A stretch of 64,000 nt of DNA from JANRKH01 sp033761815 (lineage in GTDB: Bacteria > Pseudomonadota > Alphaproteobacteria > Rickettsiales > Rickettsiaceae): assembly GCA_033761815.1 (NCBI GenBank), contig JANRMF010000070.1, positions 1 through 64,000 of the forward strand, given 5' to 3'. The position numbers and the translations under genes were made by a program. Below, in pieces: positions 35,312-44,573 of the stretch. The stretch's first letter is position 1, and each line of letters begins with the position of its first letter. Under the pieces are notes generated by a model. It ran no database searches. It saw nothing but the letters and a program-made list of their open reading frames with translations, and had not been told where the DNA came from.

Positions 35312-35398
35312 TATATATCAAAATTTAGTTAATACTTAATATATAAATTAAGTAATTTGCTTAATTTATTTAATCAGTATAAATTTAGGAGGTGTATT

Positions 35399-35527
35399 AT
35401 GAAAATAGAAACATCAATAAATGTGAATAAAATTCAGACATCAGATTTAATCAAAAAAAATGAACTTAAAGTTCAAAAAACTCAGAAGAATATGCAGGAT
35501 AAGGTAACCATATCCAGTCAGAAATAG
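35399..35527 (+). CDS. 42-residue peptide resembling the N-terminus of FlgM
   Basis: A perfect AGGAGG (35388-35393) lies five bases before ATG 35399, which opens a 42-codon frame to TAG 35527. The peptide is polar and lysine-rich. It starts MKIETSINVNK and ends VQKTQKNMQDKVTISSQK. The MKI start, VQKT and QDKxxISSQ resemble the start of Firmicute FlgM, the flagellar anti-sigma factor, as I remember it. The sigma-binding helices of FlgM are missing. It is not known whether the likeness is meaningful; the ribosome site strongly supports that it is translated. Confidence 0.5.
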   Translation: MKIETSINVNKIQTSDLIKKNELKVQKTQKNMQDKVTISSQK

Positions 35528-35567
35528 ATAATTGGTATATTCCCCGCCTTATCCACGCACGACTTAA

Positions 35568-37667
35568 TCAAACATCACCATCACAAGAATTTTGAGCCTT
35601 CCCTAATAACTTAAATTCGTCATATAAATTATCAATGCCCATATTTTCTGGTGTTGAAGAGTGAAGAGAGGGGCTTTCGTGAGCCTCTACATCACTTGCA
35701 AAAACATAATCACTAGGAGCAGATTGCACATGGTGGAATTCTATCTGTTTATAAGCCGCCTTAGATGCTTTTTGGTGTCCGCCTATTCCGTCAATAACTA
35801 TGAGGATCTCTCCTTTTGAATTTTTATAGATATTTTTTGACCAGGCCCTCGTGTTACCACCAACCTTAATCTCCACAAATTCCTCTCCCTTTGCATTCTT
35901 AAAGAATTTGAGTCCGTTTGAGCCGAATGATTTGCTGACAACGGTCTTTGCGGCATCTAAAAATTCCTTAGAAAGATTTAGAGATTTTTTTACGCAAAGA
36001 TAGGAATTTTCCCTCCCTGAGATTTTGATAATGTGTTTCTGCTTCGCATGAAGAACAGATCCATCCTCAAGCAACCATGATGCAACATAACCTTGCCCTA
36101 ATACATTATTTGTATGTTTTTTTGCTAGAGCTTCTTTTTTTCTCTGGCAAAATTGGTGGAAATTTTGCTGGTCTAAGTCCCAGCTATTAATCTGGGCAAA
36201 CTCTATTTCTTCCGGTGCGTTATCGCCGATTTCATTAGTCGAAGATCCTGAATCCTCCGAGTTTGTTCTGGAAGAGTCTGATGCGGCTATCTCATCTTGG
36301 CTATATGAAGGCTTTAGGTTTTCCTCGCTACTTGCTCGCTCTTCTATTATTACTTTGCCTACATCATTCTGAATATCTGACAAGGCCCTACCTAGCCCCG
36401 ATTCCTTGAGAACATCGACGGAGGTACGGGCGGTTTGATTAGGGCTAGAACCTTCGCTCTGACTATCAGATGTATCATCTGATGCATCTTCAGAATTATC
36501 TGAGATTGAGCTTGAGGGGAAAAACGCGTTCAAAATTAGGTCGGCAAGATCTTGATTGACTATTATTTTCCCGTTGCTTGACGATTTCTGTTTTTCAAAT
36601 CCGCCCTGCAGATTTTCAAAATTATTTATCAATGCAAAGAGTTTTGATGGGTCATTTTGAATATCTGTAAGCTTTCTAATAGTAGAGGCTCTTTGATATA
36701 ATAAAAGAGCTCTACCGTTAAAGGAGGAAGAAATGCGGAGTTGTTCGAGTTTCTCGCTAGCTCTTTCATAATCGTTTGCAAACTCTAAGAAAATAAACTC
36801 TTCAAAGTTGAAGGGTAGCATATCTGTTAAATTATAACCTCTTTGATCATAATATTCTTGTAATAATGCACACCCCTCCTCAAACAATCCACAATATCTA
36901 AACACTGGTAATACAATAGAAAGGCCTTGTGAGTAAGAGGATGGTATGGAATTTTTATCGATAGCGATTTTTAGATTAGTATATTTGATTAGGTCCTCTA
37001 TATTGTTGGTCTTGCCGGAGTAGTAGATCATGAAATTCAATTTTAACTCCCTCCCTCTTGGAGTTTTTGGGTGAATTGCAACTACAGAATCCTTCAAGTT
37101 TAAAATATCATTCCCGCCAAGAAAGATTTTAGTAGCAGCTATGAAGATATCCTTGTCCAAATGGGTCATTTTTCTTGCAACTAAAAGCGCGCCTGGTTCA
37201 TTATCATCTCGGTTATAATATTCCCAAAGCTTCTCCTGCACATCTTGATCCGAAGAATCAATCTCATATGCTTTTTTCATATATTCTATTGCTGTTTTTG
37301 TGTTGAAACTACTATGGGCGATTCCATAATTGTAATTTAGGTTAAATGTTGCAATTGCTATATCTTTCTTAAACTGGCCCCTAGGTTCTGGTGAATCTTG
37401 CGAGGTGTATCTGTCAATTAATTTTTTTATTAGATCGCAATCTTTTATCCCCTGTGCGAACCTACCGTCAAAAAGGGATTGCTGAAATTGAGCCTCAAGT
37501 GCGCCGCACTCATTTTGAAACTGTAGGTGTAATTCGTCATAAGAACGACCTTGGTTTTTTGGAGTTGCTGATTCTATGACTGAGCGAGAAACCACCATTT
37601 TGTTTTTTGGAGTAGGCTCAAGCGATGAAGTTTTTTTGGGTTGTTTAAATTTATATATTTTTGGCAT
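35568..37667 (-). CDS. Large unrecognised protein with TPR-like and C-terminal compact domain
   Basis: The 699-residue protein begins with a basic proline-containing tail (residues 1-40). A helical, TPR-like part follows (about 45-360), for example SFNTKTAIEYMKKAYEIDSS and NDYERASEKLEQLRI. A serine/aspartate-rich linker (about 390-490) leads to a compact alpha/beta domain (about 500-640) with WLLEDGSVLHAKQKHIIKIS, GNTRAWSKNIYKN and ILIVIDGIGGHQKASKAAY. That last domain resembles small toxin nucleases in style, but no family can be named. No signal peptide. The gene is monocistronic and faces polA. Confidence 0.6.
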   Translation of the reverse strand: MPKIYKFKQPKKTSSLEPTPKNKMVVSRSVIESATPKNQGRSYDELHLQFQNECGALEAQFQQSLFDGRFAQGIKDCDLIKKLIDRYTSQDSPEPRGQFKKDIAIATFNLNYNYGIAHSSFNTKTAIEYMKKAYEIDSSDQDVQEKLWEYYNRDDNEPGALLVARKMTHLDKDIFIAATKIFLGGNDILNLKDSVVAIHPKTPRGRELKLNFMIYYSGKTNNIEDLIKYTNLKIAIDKNSIPSSYSQGLSIVLPVFRYCGLFEEGCALLQEYYDQRGYNLTDMLPFNFEEFIFLEFANDYERASEKLEQLRISSSFNGRALLLYQRASTIRKLTDIQNDPSKLFALINNFENLQGGFEKQKSSSNGKIIVNQDLADLILNAFFPSSSISDNSEDASDDTSDSQSEGSSPNQTARTSVDVLKESGLGRALSDIQNDVGKVIIEERASSEENLKPSYSQDEIAASDSSRTNSEDSGSSTNEIGDNAPEEIEFAQINSWDLDQQNFHQFCQRKKEALAKKHTNNVLGQGYVASWLLEDGSVLHAKQKHIIKISGRENSYLCVKKSLNLSKEFLDAAKTVVSKSFGSNGLKFFKNAKGEEFVEIKVGGNTRAWSKNIYKNSKGEILIVIDGIGGHQKASKAAYKQIEFHHVQSAPSDYVFASDVEAHESPSLHSSTPENMGIDNLYDEFKLLGKAQNSCDGDV

Positions 37668-37801
37668 CTGGGTTTCCCCCTTTTTTTTGATATAAAGAAT
37701 AGTAAAATATTAGATAAAAACAATTATAATTTATGACCTAGTCGTTTAATTGACGGAGTAGGGTGAGATTAAGCGTGATTTTTTCCTTTTTACACCAGAG
37801 T

Positions 37802-39553
37802 TTAATTAACAATTAAATCATATATACTAATTTGCGGAGATTGATTTCCCTGCCAATTATTAACTTTAATATTACATAAAACTGAGAGTTTTAGGGGCTT
37901 TTGAGATAAGAGCGCATCGGCAATTTGGGTCCCCAGCGCATTAAAACAAACCGCTCTTATTGGCTTTGTGCCAACCGCCTCTCTATCAGGAGCAAGTAAA
38001 CACATAATATGTTTATTATTAGCAATATTTGCCTTTAGAACATATAGACCCTCAACCAGAATTATTGGCTCTTCATTTCCATTCCCATATGGCTCTAATG
38101 TTTCTATTTCTTTTGCAAGCTCAATTGTTACCCCGCCGGGGGAGACGATGGCATCATAGAATTTTCTATTATTTTCTTCCCCAAGATGAGAATCTACTCC
38201 TATAGCATCATCAAAAAATGCTTTAAGCGCATCAATTTTCTCGATATCCACAACAAACCCTGCTGCCATAGCATGACCCCCGCCAGATGAAATTACCCCC
38301 AGCTCCTTCGCTTCTGAAATTTTATGCCCTAAATTAATCCCTTTGATAGATCTACAGGAGGCCTTGCCAATTCCAGACTCAACAGAAATAGCTATAGCTG
38401 GTTTCTGATATCTCTCTTTTAATTTTCCGGCAACAATCCCGATAACTCCCTGGTGCCAGTTTTCACTATGAACCAATATGTATGGCTTATCGTGCTGAGA
38501 CTCAGCCATAATGACCGCCTCTTCGATTATTGCTTGCTCTATTAACTTACGTTCTTCGTTATATTGCTCAAGCTTGCTTGCCATTTGATATGCATCATCC
38601 ATATCTTTTGTTGAAAGCAAAAAAGATCCGAGGAATGATTCCCCAACTCTGCCTCCAGCATTAATCCTTGGCCCTATTATAAACCCAAGGTGATAGGCTG
38701 AAAATTTACCATCTATTTTTCCAAATTCGGCAAGAAGTTTGATGCCAAGGTTATTTCCATTTGACATAATTTTGAGACCCTGAACAACAAACGCCCTATT
38801 TATTCCAGTAACTGGCATCATGTCGCAGATTGTGCCAAGGGCGACAAGGTCAAGAAGTGTCATTAGATCTGGCTCCTGCCTTTGCCTAAAAAAATCCATG
38901 TTTCTTAGAATCCTTACAAGGCCAACGCTAAATAAAAAGCAAACACCAACAGCTGCAAGATATTTATATTCGGTCTCTTCATCAAACCTATTCGGATTTA
39001 CAATAGCATAAGCATCTGGCAATGTTATCTCGCTTAAATGATGATCTAGGATGATTAAATCAAGCCCAATTTCTTTTGCAAAGGATGCTGGGGCAAAAGC
39101 CGATACTCCGCAATCAACGGTTATAACAAGATCCGCCCCCTCTTTTTTAAATTTTTGCATAGCTTCTATAGTTGGGCCATAACCCTCTTTAATCCTATCT
39201 GGTATGTAAGCCTTGCATGATACTCCTAAATTCTCAAGTAGCCTTACCAAAAGAGCAGAAGAAGTAGCGCCGTCAACATCATAATCTCCAAAAATTATGA
39301 TTTTCTCTTTTTTTTGAGCAGCCTCTGCAACTCTCTTGCAAGCTTTCTCCATATCTTTTAAATGAAATGGGTCTGGTAGCAAATCCCTTATTTTTGGGTG
39401 CAAAAAACTCATTACTTCAGATTCGGGTATCTCTCTTGAGACTATAATTCTTGCAAGAGTGTCTGAGATCTCAAAATCTTTTACATATTTATAAACGAGT
39501 CTCTCGTTTATATTCTTCTCGCTCCAGGTTCTACCCGATACTGAAATTGGCAT
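37802..39553 (-). CDS. recJ: Single-stranded-DNA exonuclease RecJ
   Basis: The 583-residue protein has DHH-phosphoesterase motifs IIFGDYDVDGATSSALL, VITVDCGVSAF and ILDHHLSE, followed by the DHHA1 part with SGGGHAMAAGF and PRINAGGRVGES. It degrades single-stranded DNA 5' to 3' in RecF-pathway and mismatch repair. The C-terminal OB-like part is present (VNNWQGNQSPQISIYDLIVN). It overlaps the glpX stop by one base and so belongs to the same transcript. Confidence 0.97.
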   Translation of the reverse strand: MPISVSGRTWSEKNINERLVYKYVKDFEISDTLARIIVSREIPESEVMSFLHPKIRDLLPDPFHLKDMEKACKRVAEAAQKKEKIIIFGDYDVDGATSSALLVRLLENLGVSCKAYIPDRIKEGYGPTIEAMQKFKKEGADLVITVDCGVSAFAPASFAKEIGLDLIILDHHLSEITLPDAYAIVNPNRFDEETEYKYLAAVGVCFLFSVGLVRILRNMDFFRQRQEPDLMTLLDLVALGTICDMMPVTGINRAFVVQGLKIMSNGNNLGIKLLAEFGKIDGKFSAYHLGFIIGPRINAGGRVGESFLGSFLLSTKDMDDAYQMASKLEQYNEERKLIEQAIIEEAVIMAESQHDKPYILVHSENWHQGVIGIVAGKLKERYQKPAIAISVESGIGKASCRSIKGINLGHKISEAKELGVISSGGGHAMAAGFVVDIEKIDALKAFFDDAIGVDSHLGEENNRKFYDAIVSPGGVTIELAKEIETLEPYGNGNEEPIILVEGLYVLKANIANNKHIMCLLAPDREAVGTKPIRAVCFNALGTQIADALLSQKPLKLSVLCNIKVNNWQGNQSPQISIYDLIVN

Positions 39554-40503
39554 TAGATTAATGTTTTTGTTTTAATCATCTGCACAGTTTTCTGGCGCGC
39601 GCTCATCAGCAAGGAATATGTCTTAATAATGTTTTTCTTGTATCTAACGCCCTTTAGTAGCTCGCCATCCGTTACTCCAGTTGCCGCAAATACCACATCT
39701 CCTGATGCTAAGTCATTTAAATAATACTTCTTATCCAAATCAGTTATGTTCATTTTTAAAGTCTTAGCTTTTTCTTCCTCATTTCTAATTATGAGCCTTG
39801 CGCACATCTGTCCGCCAAGCGTTTGAAGGGCTGCAGCAGAAAGAACTCCTTCAGGCGCACCTCCAATTCCAACATATAAATCTGCTCTACCCATATATGT
39901 TGTTTGTATTATAGCAGAAATATCCCCATCACTAATAAGTTTGACCCTGGCATTTTCTTCCCTAATTTTAGCGATCAACTCCTTGTGCCTTGGGCGATCA
40001 AGGACAATTACAACCAATTGATCCAAATCTTTTTTTTGCGCCTTAGCTAGGGCGGTCAGATTCTCCTTTATACTTAAGTCCAAATCTATTATTTGCTCAG
40101 GAAAATTAAATCCAGTCGCGATTTTATGCATATAAGTATCTGGCGCTTCCAAAAAGCCACCTCTATCTGTTGCAGCTATAACAGACATAGCCCCAAAGCC
40201 GCCAGTCGCAAGAATTGTAGTACCCTCCAATGGGTCTACTGCTATATCAATCTTTGGACCAAGGCCGCTACCCAACTTTTCGCCAATAAAAAGCATAGGA
40301 GCTTCATCTCGCTCTCCTTCTCCAATGGCAATTTTACCATCAATATCCATCGAATTCAGCGCCTCCCTCATAGCTTTAACAGCAAGAAAGTCTGCCCCTT
40401 TTTCATCCGATTTTCCCATTAATTTATAAGACTCAATAGCAGCAAGATTGCAAGCTCTCATAAGCCCCTGAAGTAGATTATAATTTTCTATTTTAAATTC
40501 CAT
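39553..40503 (-). CDS. glpX: Fructose-1,6-bisphosphatase class II
   Basis: The protein (316 residues from ATG 40503) matches GlpX: ACNLAAIESYKLMGKSDEKG, IAIGEGERDEAPML, AVDPLEGTT and IGGAPEGVLSAAAL with metal-binding acidic residues. It hydrolyses fructose-1,6-bisphosphate in gluconeogenesis. The longer reading to 40632 adds 43 residues not found in the family and runs into the neighbouring gene, so the internal ATG is chosen. It is followed by recJ. Confidence 0.95.
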   Translation of the reverse strand: MEFKIENYNLLQGLMRACNLAAIESYKLMGKSDEKGADFLAVKAMREALNSMDIDGKIAIGEGERDEAPMLFIGEKLGSGLGPKIDIAVDPLEGTTILATGGFGAMSVIAATDRGGFLEAPDTYMHKIATGFNFPEQIIDLDLSIKENLTALAKAQKKDLDQLVVIVLDRPRHKELIAKIREENARVKLISDGDISAIIQTTYMGRADLYVGIGGAPEGVLSAAALQTLGGQMCARLIIRNEEEKAKTLKMNITDLDKKYYLNDLASGDVVFAATGVTDGELLKGVRYKKNIIKTYSLLMSARQKTVQMIKTKTLI

Positions 40504-40567
40504 TGTAACTCTAAGTTTTTTTTTGATGAGATTATTGAGTATATAGTTTCCTAAATCAAGGATAATC

Positions 40568-41446
40568 TCAAATATATAACTCAATTGCGTTGGCAAATTC
40601 AGCAAAGACAGTCTTAAATTCTTTTTTTCCAAAAAATATGTACATACTATTTGCGCTTCCTTCTGCTACATGGGCAAAAATAGATTTATGGCTTTTTAGG
40701 TAGTAAACAAATTCAGTCATTTTTTCTATCTTTAATATCCCTACCGGAAGAGTCTGAGAAATCTTTAAATCTACTTTGTGGTGTGAATTTTTAAATAACT
40801 CTAAAATCTGCCTATTTTCACTAATAAGCTTTTCATTCTGAGCTCTAATTAGATTATGATTTCTTGCTGCGATAAGTCCGTAAACCTCAGCAATTACAGA
40901 GCATGCCGGCCCCTTATGGCTAAGCGCGGATCTAATTTTATCCGCAGTAACCTCGTTCCTTATATGTGTCCAGCAAATATTTACCCCCTCAATCCCATAT
41001 AAAATTTCTATTGATGAGAATATGATTATATTTTGATGATGGATTTTGCTTATATCAAGCCCCCAGTAATCTATTATATATACATTCTTATGAGTCTTGG
41101 TTTGATTAATCACATCATATATGATCTCAAGATTATCTATTATATCTGGAAGTTTAATTTCCATCATTTCCTCAAGTGATGATATGAGGTCTATAAAGTC
41201 CGGTATATTAGTTCTTAAAAAAATTTGCCCGTTAGAGTTTTTGTAAAAATTTTCCTCTAATTGATGTCTAAGTAACGATAGACCTTCATAATCGCAAAAA
41301 AAATCTTTTTTTCTCAGCATCGAGAGCGATTCAAAATCCGCAATTTTTTCTAGGTAATTCAGACTATGCCCTTCAGGGTAAGGCATTGCGAGGGCTATTT
41401 TTTGATAACTCAAAAACTGGTCGAAAGATATTTGTTTATACTTCAT
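40568..41446 (-). CDS. Unrecognised protein of 292 residues
   Basis: The protein is alpha/beta in appearance, without signal peptide or membrane helix. Notable segments are NVYIIDYWGLDISKIHHQNI, GIEGVNICWTHIRNEVTADK, and LPVGILKIEKMTEFVYYLKS. It lacks recognised motifs. It lies 64 bases upstream of glpX on the same strand and follows tRNA-Glu, so it may share the glpX transcript. The length and regular composition suggest a real gene of unknown role. Confidence 0.6.
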   Translation of the reverse strand: MKYKQISFDQFLSYQKIALAMPYPEGHSLNYLEKIADFESLSMLRKKDFFCDYEGLSLLRHQLEENFYKNSNGQIFLRTNIPDFIDLISSLEEMMEIKLPDIIDNLEIIYDVINQTKTHKNVYIIDYWGLDISKIHHQNIIIFSSIEILYGIEGVNICWTHIRNEVTADKIRSALSHKGPACSVIAEVYGLIAARNHNLIRAQNEKLISENRQILELFKNSHHKVDLKISQTLPVGILKIEKMTEFVYYLKSHKSIFAHVAEGSANSMYIFFGKKEFKTVFAEFANAIELYI

Positions 41447-41566
41447 TTTCCCGATAAATCTTTATTTTCTTTGTAAAACAAAAATATTCTGGTCACAAGA
41501 AATTACAAATTAATTTGATGAAGTTTTTTAGTTTATGTGTGAAGATAAAGCATATCTAATGAGATA

Positions 41567-41641
41567 TGGTGACCCCTACGGGAATCGAACCCGTGTTTTC
41601 ACCGTGAAAGGGTAGTGTCCTAACCGCTAGACGAAGGGGCC
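41567..41641 (-). tRNA. tRNA-Glu (TTC)
   Basis: Minus strand: acceptor GGCCCCT (from 41641) pairs with AGGGGTC, with A73 and encoded CCA (41569-41567). The anticodon loop is CTTTCAC with TTC, and the T arm is ACGGG-TTCGATT-CCCGT. Standard glutamate tRNA. Confidence 0.97.
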
Positions 41642-41809
41642 ATAAAAGCATTTTTGAGTCAATATCTCGGATAAATCGGAATTTTAAACTTGCTTAAATG
41701 CAGGCAAAAGATACGTTTATATTTATCATGTCTTCATGTATATACTATCATTCTGGTTTTTTCAAGCTTTATTTTGATTTTTGTACAAGTTCATATCATT
41801 TGAGACTAA

Positions 41810-42763
41810 TCATGCCGCTAAGATTTTAGTAGTATATTCCATAGGGGTTAGACCTTTCAAGTTGAAATGAGGTCTATATGTATTATATTTGTCTACAGCT
41901 TTCTGCAGTTCATGCCTAAAAGCCCCTATAGAATCAGCATTAATATCATTTCTTGCATAAAACTCTTCTCTAAATATCCTATTACCTCTTTCTACCCCAC
42001 CGTTCCACTGAGGTCTCTTTGGTGGTAATACATATAATGATATGCCTAGATTTTGACATTCTTCTTCGAAGTGTTTCATAAATTCAGATCCCCCGTCTAC
42101 TTGAATAGATTTCACGGGGAATAGTAGATCATTTATTACTTTGTGCAAGAATTTGGCAGCAGCATTAGATGTTGCATTAGAAACTACGTCTGCAACGATT
42201 ATCTTTGTCACTGGGTCCCAAGCTCTAAATTCTCTCATGGTAATATTGTGTTTGGTAACGGTCATATGATCAATTTGTATCAGTTCACCTGGGCCAGATG
42301 CTTTCATTCCATACTCCCATTTCTTGGCATGAGATGTAAATTTTCTTCTTCTTTTTATAGGTAGTGAAGATATAGACCTCTTAACCTTACCCTTTGCAAC
42401 AAGGTCTTTCAGTATTCTACCCACAGAACTTTCAGAGATTACGACGCCGTGATCCCTGGCTAGAATTACTGATAATTTGGCTTTACCGTAAATGGGACTT
42501 TCTAGTCTGAGTTTCAACACTAAATCTCTTATGCTTGAGGAAATGTTACTCGATCTAAATGTCCTTGGTTTTGTGCTTTTTCTTTTTAATCCAGATATGC
42601 CGTAAGTTTTTAAAGCTTTCCTTCGTCTATAACAAGTTGCTCTACTAATACCAGTAATGGCAGCTATTTCCTTATCTGGAACTTTTCTACTCTTTAGAAT
42701 TTCCCAGTCTCCGAGAATCTTATGAGGTTTGTTATTTGCTGATCTAATTCTTCTTGTGTACAT
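41810..42763 (-). CDS. IS481-family transposase
   Basis: The 317-residue protein has an N-terminal helix-turn-helix (residues about 25-60, DKEIAAITGISRATCYRRRK), an HTH-like linker, and an rve/DDE integrase core with LIQIDHMTV (first Asp), QVDGGSEFMKHF (second Asp) and WNGGVERGNRIFREEFY (Glu). RPHFNLKGLTPMEY closes the domain. The frame is intact. It catalyses movement of the surrounding IS481-type element. Confidence 0.93.
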   Translation of the reverse strand: MYTRRIRSANNKPHKILGDWEILKSRKVPDKEIAAITGISRATCYRRRKALKTYGISGLKRKSTKPRTFRSSNISSSIRDLVLKLRLESPIYGKAKLSVILARDHGVVISESSVGRILKDLVAKGKVKRSISSLPIKRRRKFTSHAKKWEYGMKASGPGELIQIDHMTVTKHNITMREFRAWDPVTKIIVADVVSNATSNAAAKFLHKVINDLLFPVKSIQVDGGSEFMKHFEEECQNLGISLYVLPPKRPQWNGGVERGNRIFREEFYARNDINADSIGAFRHELQKAVDKYNTYRPHFNLKGLTPMEYTTKILAA

Positions 42764-42817
42764 GCTATGCGCGCTAGTTTATAAATATTTTTATGCTAAT
42801 GCCAATATTTGCATAGG

Positions 42818-42865
42818 AGCCTCTTTGATTTTGTTGTTGATAAACTCATCTTAGAGGCTTTTTTT
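42818..42865 (+). terminator. Terminator-like hairpin inside the IS481 element
   Basis: AGCCTCT (42818-42824) pairs with AGAGGCT (42853-42859), followed by seven T. It would end transcription in the + direction, antisense to the transposase. Confidence 0.45.
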
Positions 42866-42984
42866 ATTTTATAAATTAGTAATGTGAATCTGATCTTCTG
42901 AAGCAGGCTTGAGGCGCGCTCAGCTCAGATTCACAAGCTTATTTTTGTCTCACATGTGTTTGAACTTGGACATTGGGGTCAGGA

Positions 42985-43410
42985 TTACTCATCCTTTATT
43001 ACGACAAACTCCGAAGGTTTCAAGGTTTCTGAATGTTCGCCATTGCTCATCTCTCTGATAATTTCAGTGATGGTTGGATTGTGACCTATTATGCAAATTA
43101 CCTTGAAGTCATCTTCAATAGACCATAAAAATCTCTGTATCAATTGACTTGTTCCATTATATAATATTTCTTCTTGGCGAAAGAAACAGTCCGGGAATTC
43201 ATCTAGCAAAAATTTCGCAGTTGTGTATGATCTTGGAGCATTAGAGGAAACTATCAAGTCAATATTATATTTAGAGCTTAGCTTTTTTGCAGCAGCCTTT
43301 GTCTCGATCTTGCCTTTCTCGCTCAAAGATCGATCGAAATCATCTATAAACTCTCCGCTAGCAGAGAAGTTTGGGGCATCTCCGTGGCGCATCAATATAA
43401 AGGTTCTCAT
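42985..43410 (-). CDS. sixA: SixA-like phosphohistidine phosphatase
   Basis: The 141-residue protein of the histidine phosphatase superfamily has the catalytic LMRHGDAP near the start (His 9), DLIVSSNAPRSYTTA and the second-histidine motif CIIGHNPTI. SixA removes phosphate from histidine of phosphotransfer proteins. It ends 12 bases before the right end of the IS481 element and is a little shorter than typical members, so a small 3' loss by the insertion is possible though not demonstrated. Confidence 0.85.
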   Translation of the reverse strand: MRTFILMRHGDAPNFSASGEFIDDFDRSLSEKGKIETKAAAKKLSSKYNIDLIVSSNAPRSYTTAKFLLDEFPDCFFRQEEILYNGTSQLIQRFLWSIEDDFKVICIIGHNPTITEIIREMSNGEHSETLKPSEFVVIKDE

Positions 43411-43481
43411 CTATTACAACTTATTGTTTGCTCTAATTATCATTGTAGTATATTCTCTGTATAAATACCAGTAAATTATAA

Positions 43482-44465
43482 ATGAAACGTAAAAAAATTA
43501 TTGTTCAGCTTAGTGAAAATCAAATGAGATTAGATAGATATGTTAAATCAATATATCCAAATTTAACTCAAGGCATGATTGAAAAGCTCATCAGGAACAA
43601 AGATATTAAAGTCAATAATATTCGGCAAAAGGCGAATTATATGCTGAAGTCAAATGATGAAGTTGAGATATATATTCCATTTGAAGCCCAAAATGAGACA
43701 CTGCAGGAGCAAGAATTTTCCCCCGGGTCAAAGGCTTTAGCCAGCAAGATCCTTAGTGAATATAAAATTTTTCAGGATGAGAATATATTGGCAATAAATA
43801 AACCTTCTCAGCTAGCATCACAAGGCGGAACAAATCTTAGCATTTCAATTGACGAAGCAATTAATTATCTCAACAAGGATATAAGTCCTTCTATGGTTAA
43901 TGATGGATACAGAATATGTCACAGGCTTGATAAATCAACCTCTGGCGTATTTTTAATCGCGTGTAATAGAGGCGCTGCTCAAAAAATCACAGAATCATTT
44001 GCAGCAAAAACAATCTCAAAAAAATATATTGCTATTTTATCTGGAGTACCTAAGCAGGATAACGGAATTGTGAAAAATTACCTGACAAAAGATGTTAAAA
44101 ATCAGATTCAGGTAATATCAAATGAAGGGGATTATGCAGAGACAGAATATGAAGTTCTTGCAAAAAATAATCACAGATCCTTGGTCTTATTTACTCCTAA
44201 AACAGGTAGAATGCATCAGATCAGAGTCCATGCAAAATCTTTAGGATGCCCAATTTTAGGTGATAAAAAATATGGACATAGAAAATACTTAGAGCAAAAA
44301 ACTCCATTCTCCAACCTATTTCTGCACGCTTTTTCACTATTCATCCCAGAAGATGTTTTTGCCAGAAAATATGGATTTCATGCAGAAATACCACAATATT
44401 TCCGTCAGCAAATAGCTCAAGAGTTTGGAGAAGAGATTTTAAAGATACTAGGAAATCTCAAGTAA
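43482..44465 (+). CDS. rluC: RluA-family 23S rRNA pseudouridine synthase
   Basis: The 327-residue protein has an N-terminal S4 RNA-binding domain (residues about 14-75, MRLDRYVKSIYPNLTQGMIE). The catalytic domain carries ICHRLDKSTSGVFLIACN (catalytic Asp in HRLDK), then GRMHQIRVHAKSLGCPILGD. These are features of RluC/RluD. RluC modifies 23S rRNA; the exact sites are inferred from architecture, so RluC is favoured but RluD is possible. It is divergent from sixA and ends before a hairpin terminator. Confidence 0.88.
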   Translation: MKRKKIIVQLSENQMRLDRYVKSIYPNLTQGMIEKLIRNKDIKVNNIRQKANYMLKSNDEVEIYIPFEAQNETLQEQEFSPGSKALASKILSEYKIFQDENILAINKPSQLASQGGTNLSISIDEAINYLNKDISPSMVNDGYRICHRLDKSTSGVFLIACNRGAAQKITESFAAKTISKKYIAILSGVPKQDNGIVKNYLTKDVKNQIQVISNEGDYAETEYEVLAKNNHRSLVLFTPKTGRMHQIRVHAKSLGCPILGDKKYGHRKYLEQKTPFSNLFLHAFSLFIPEDVFARKYGFHAEIPQYFRQQIAQEFGEEILKILGNLK

Positions 44466-44541
44466 CAAAAAACACAGCTAAAAAAGATGTTGTTTTTTAA
44501 GTCATATTGAATAGATAATTGCCTATTATAAACCCGGAGAA

Positions 44542-44562
44542 AAAGGGCGAATTTTGCCCTTT
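44542..44562. terminator. Bidirectional terminator between rluC and hupB
   Basis: AAAGGGC (44542-44548) and GCCCTTT (44556-44562) form a 7-bp stem with a GAATTTT loop. A-rich and T-rich flanks on both sides allow function in either direction for these convergent genes. Confidence 0.65.
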
Positions 44563-44573
44563 ATTCAGTAGGT

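Larger units (their letters stand above)
41782..42972 (-). mobile_element. IS481-family insertion sequence
   Basis: The transposase gene is framed by imperfect inverted repeats. The left end reads TGTACAAGTTCATAT (from 41782); the complement of the right end (42972-42947) reads TGTCCAAGTTCAAAC. Both arms continue to a shared TGAGAC about 25 bases in. TGT..ACA ends fit the IS481 family. The element is about 1.19 kb. No target duplication is apparent in the flanks. The non-coding part (42764-42972) holds a terminator-like hairpin and an 11-bp inverted repeat. Confidence 0.82.

Noticed and set aside
40504..40632. 43-residue N-terminal extension of GlpX
   Set aside because: It overlaps the neighbouring gene, is not family-like, and a good internal ATG matches the usual GlpX start.
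42883..42935. 11-bp inverted repeat TGTGAATCTGA...TCAGATTCACA as IS481 ends
   Set aside because: It lies on one side of the transposase only; the TGT..ACA repeats at 41782 and 42972 frame the gene and fit better.
42985..43410. sixA as a pseudogene broken by IS481
   Set aside because: Both catalytic histidine motifs are present and the stop lies outside the element; only a small C-terminal loss is possible.
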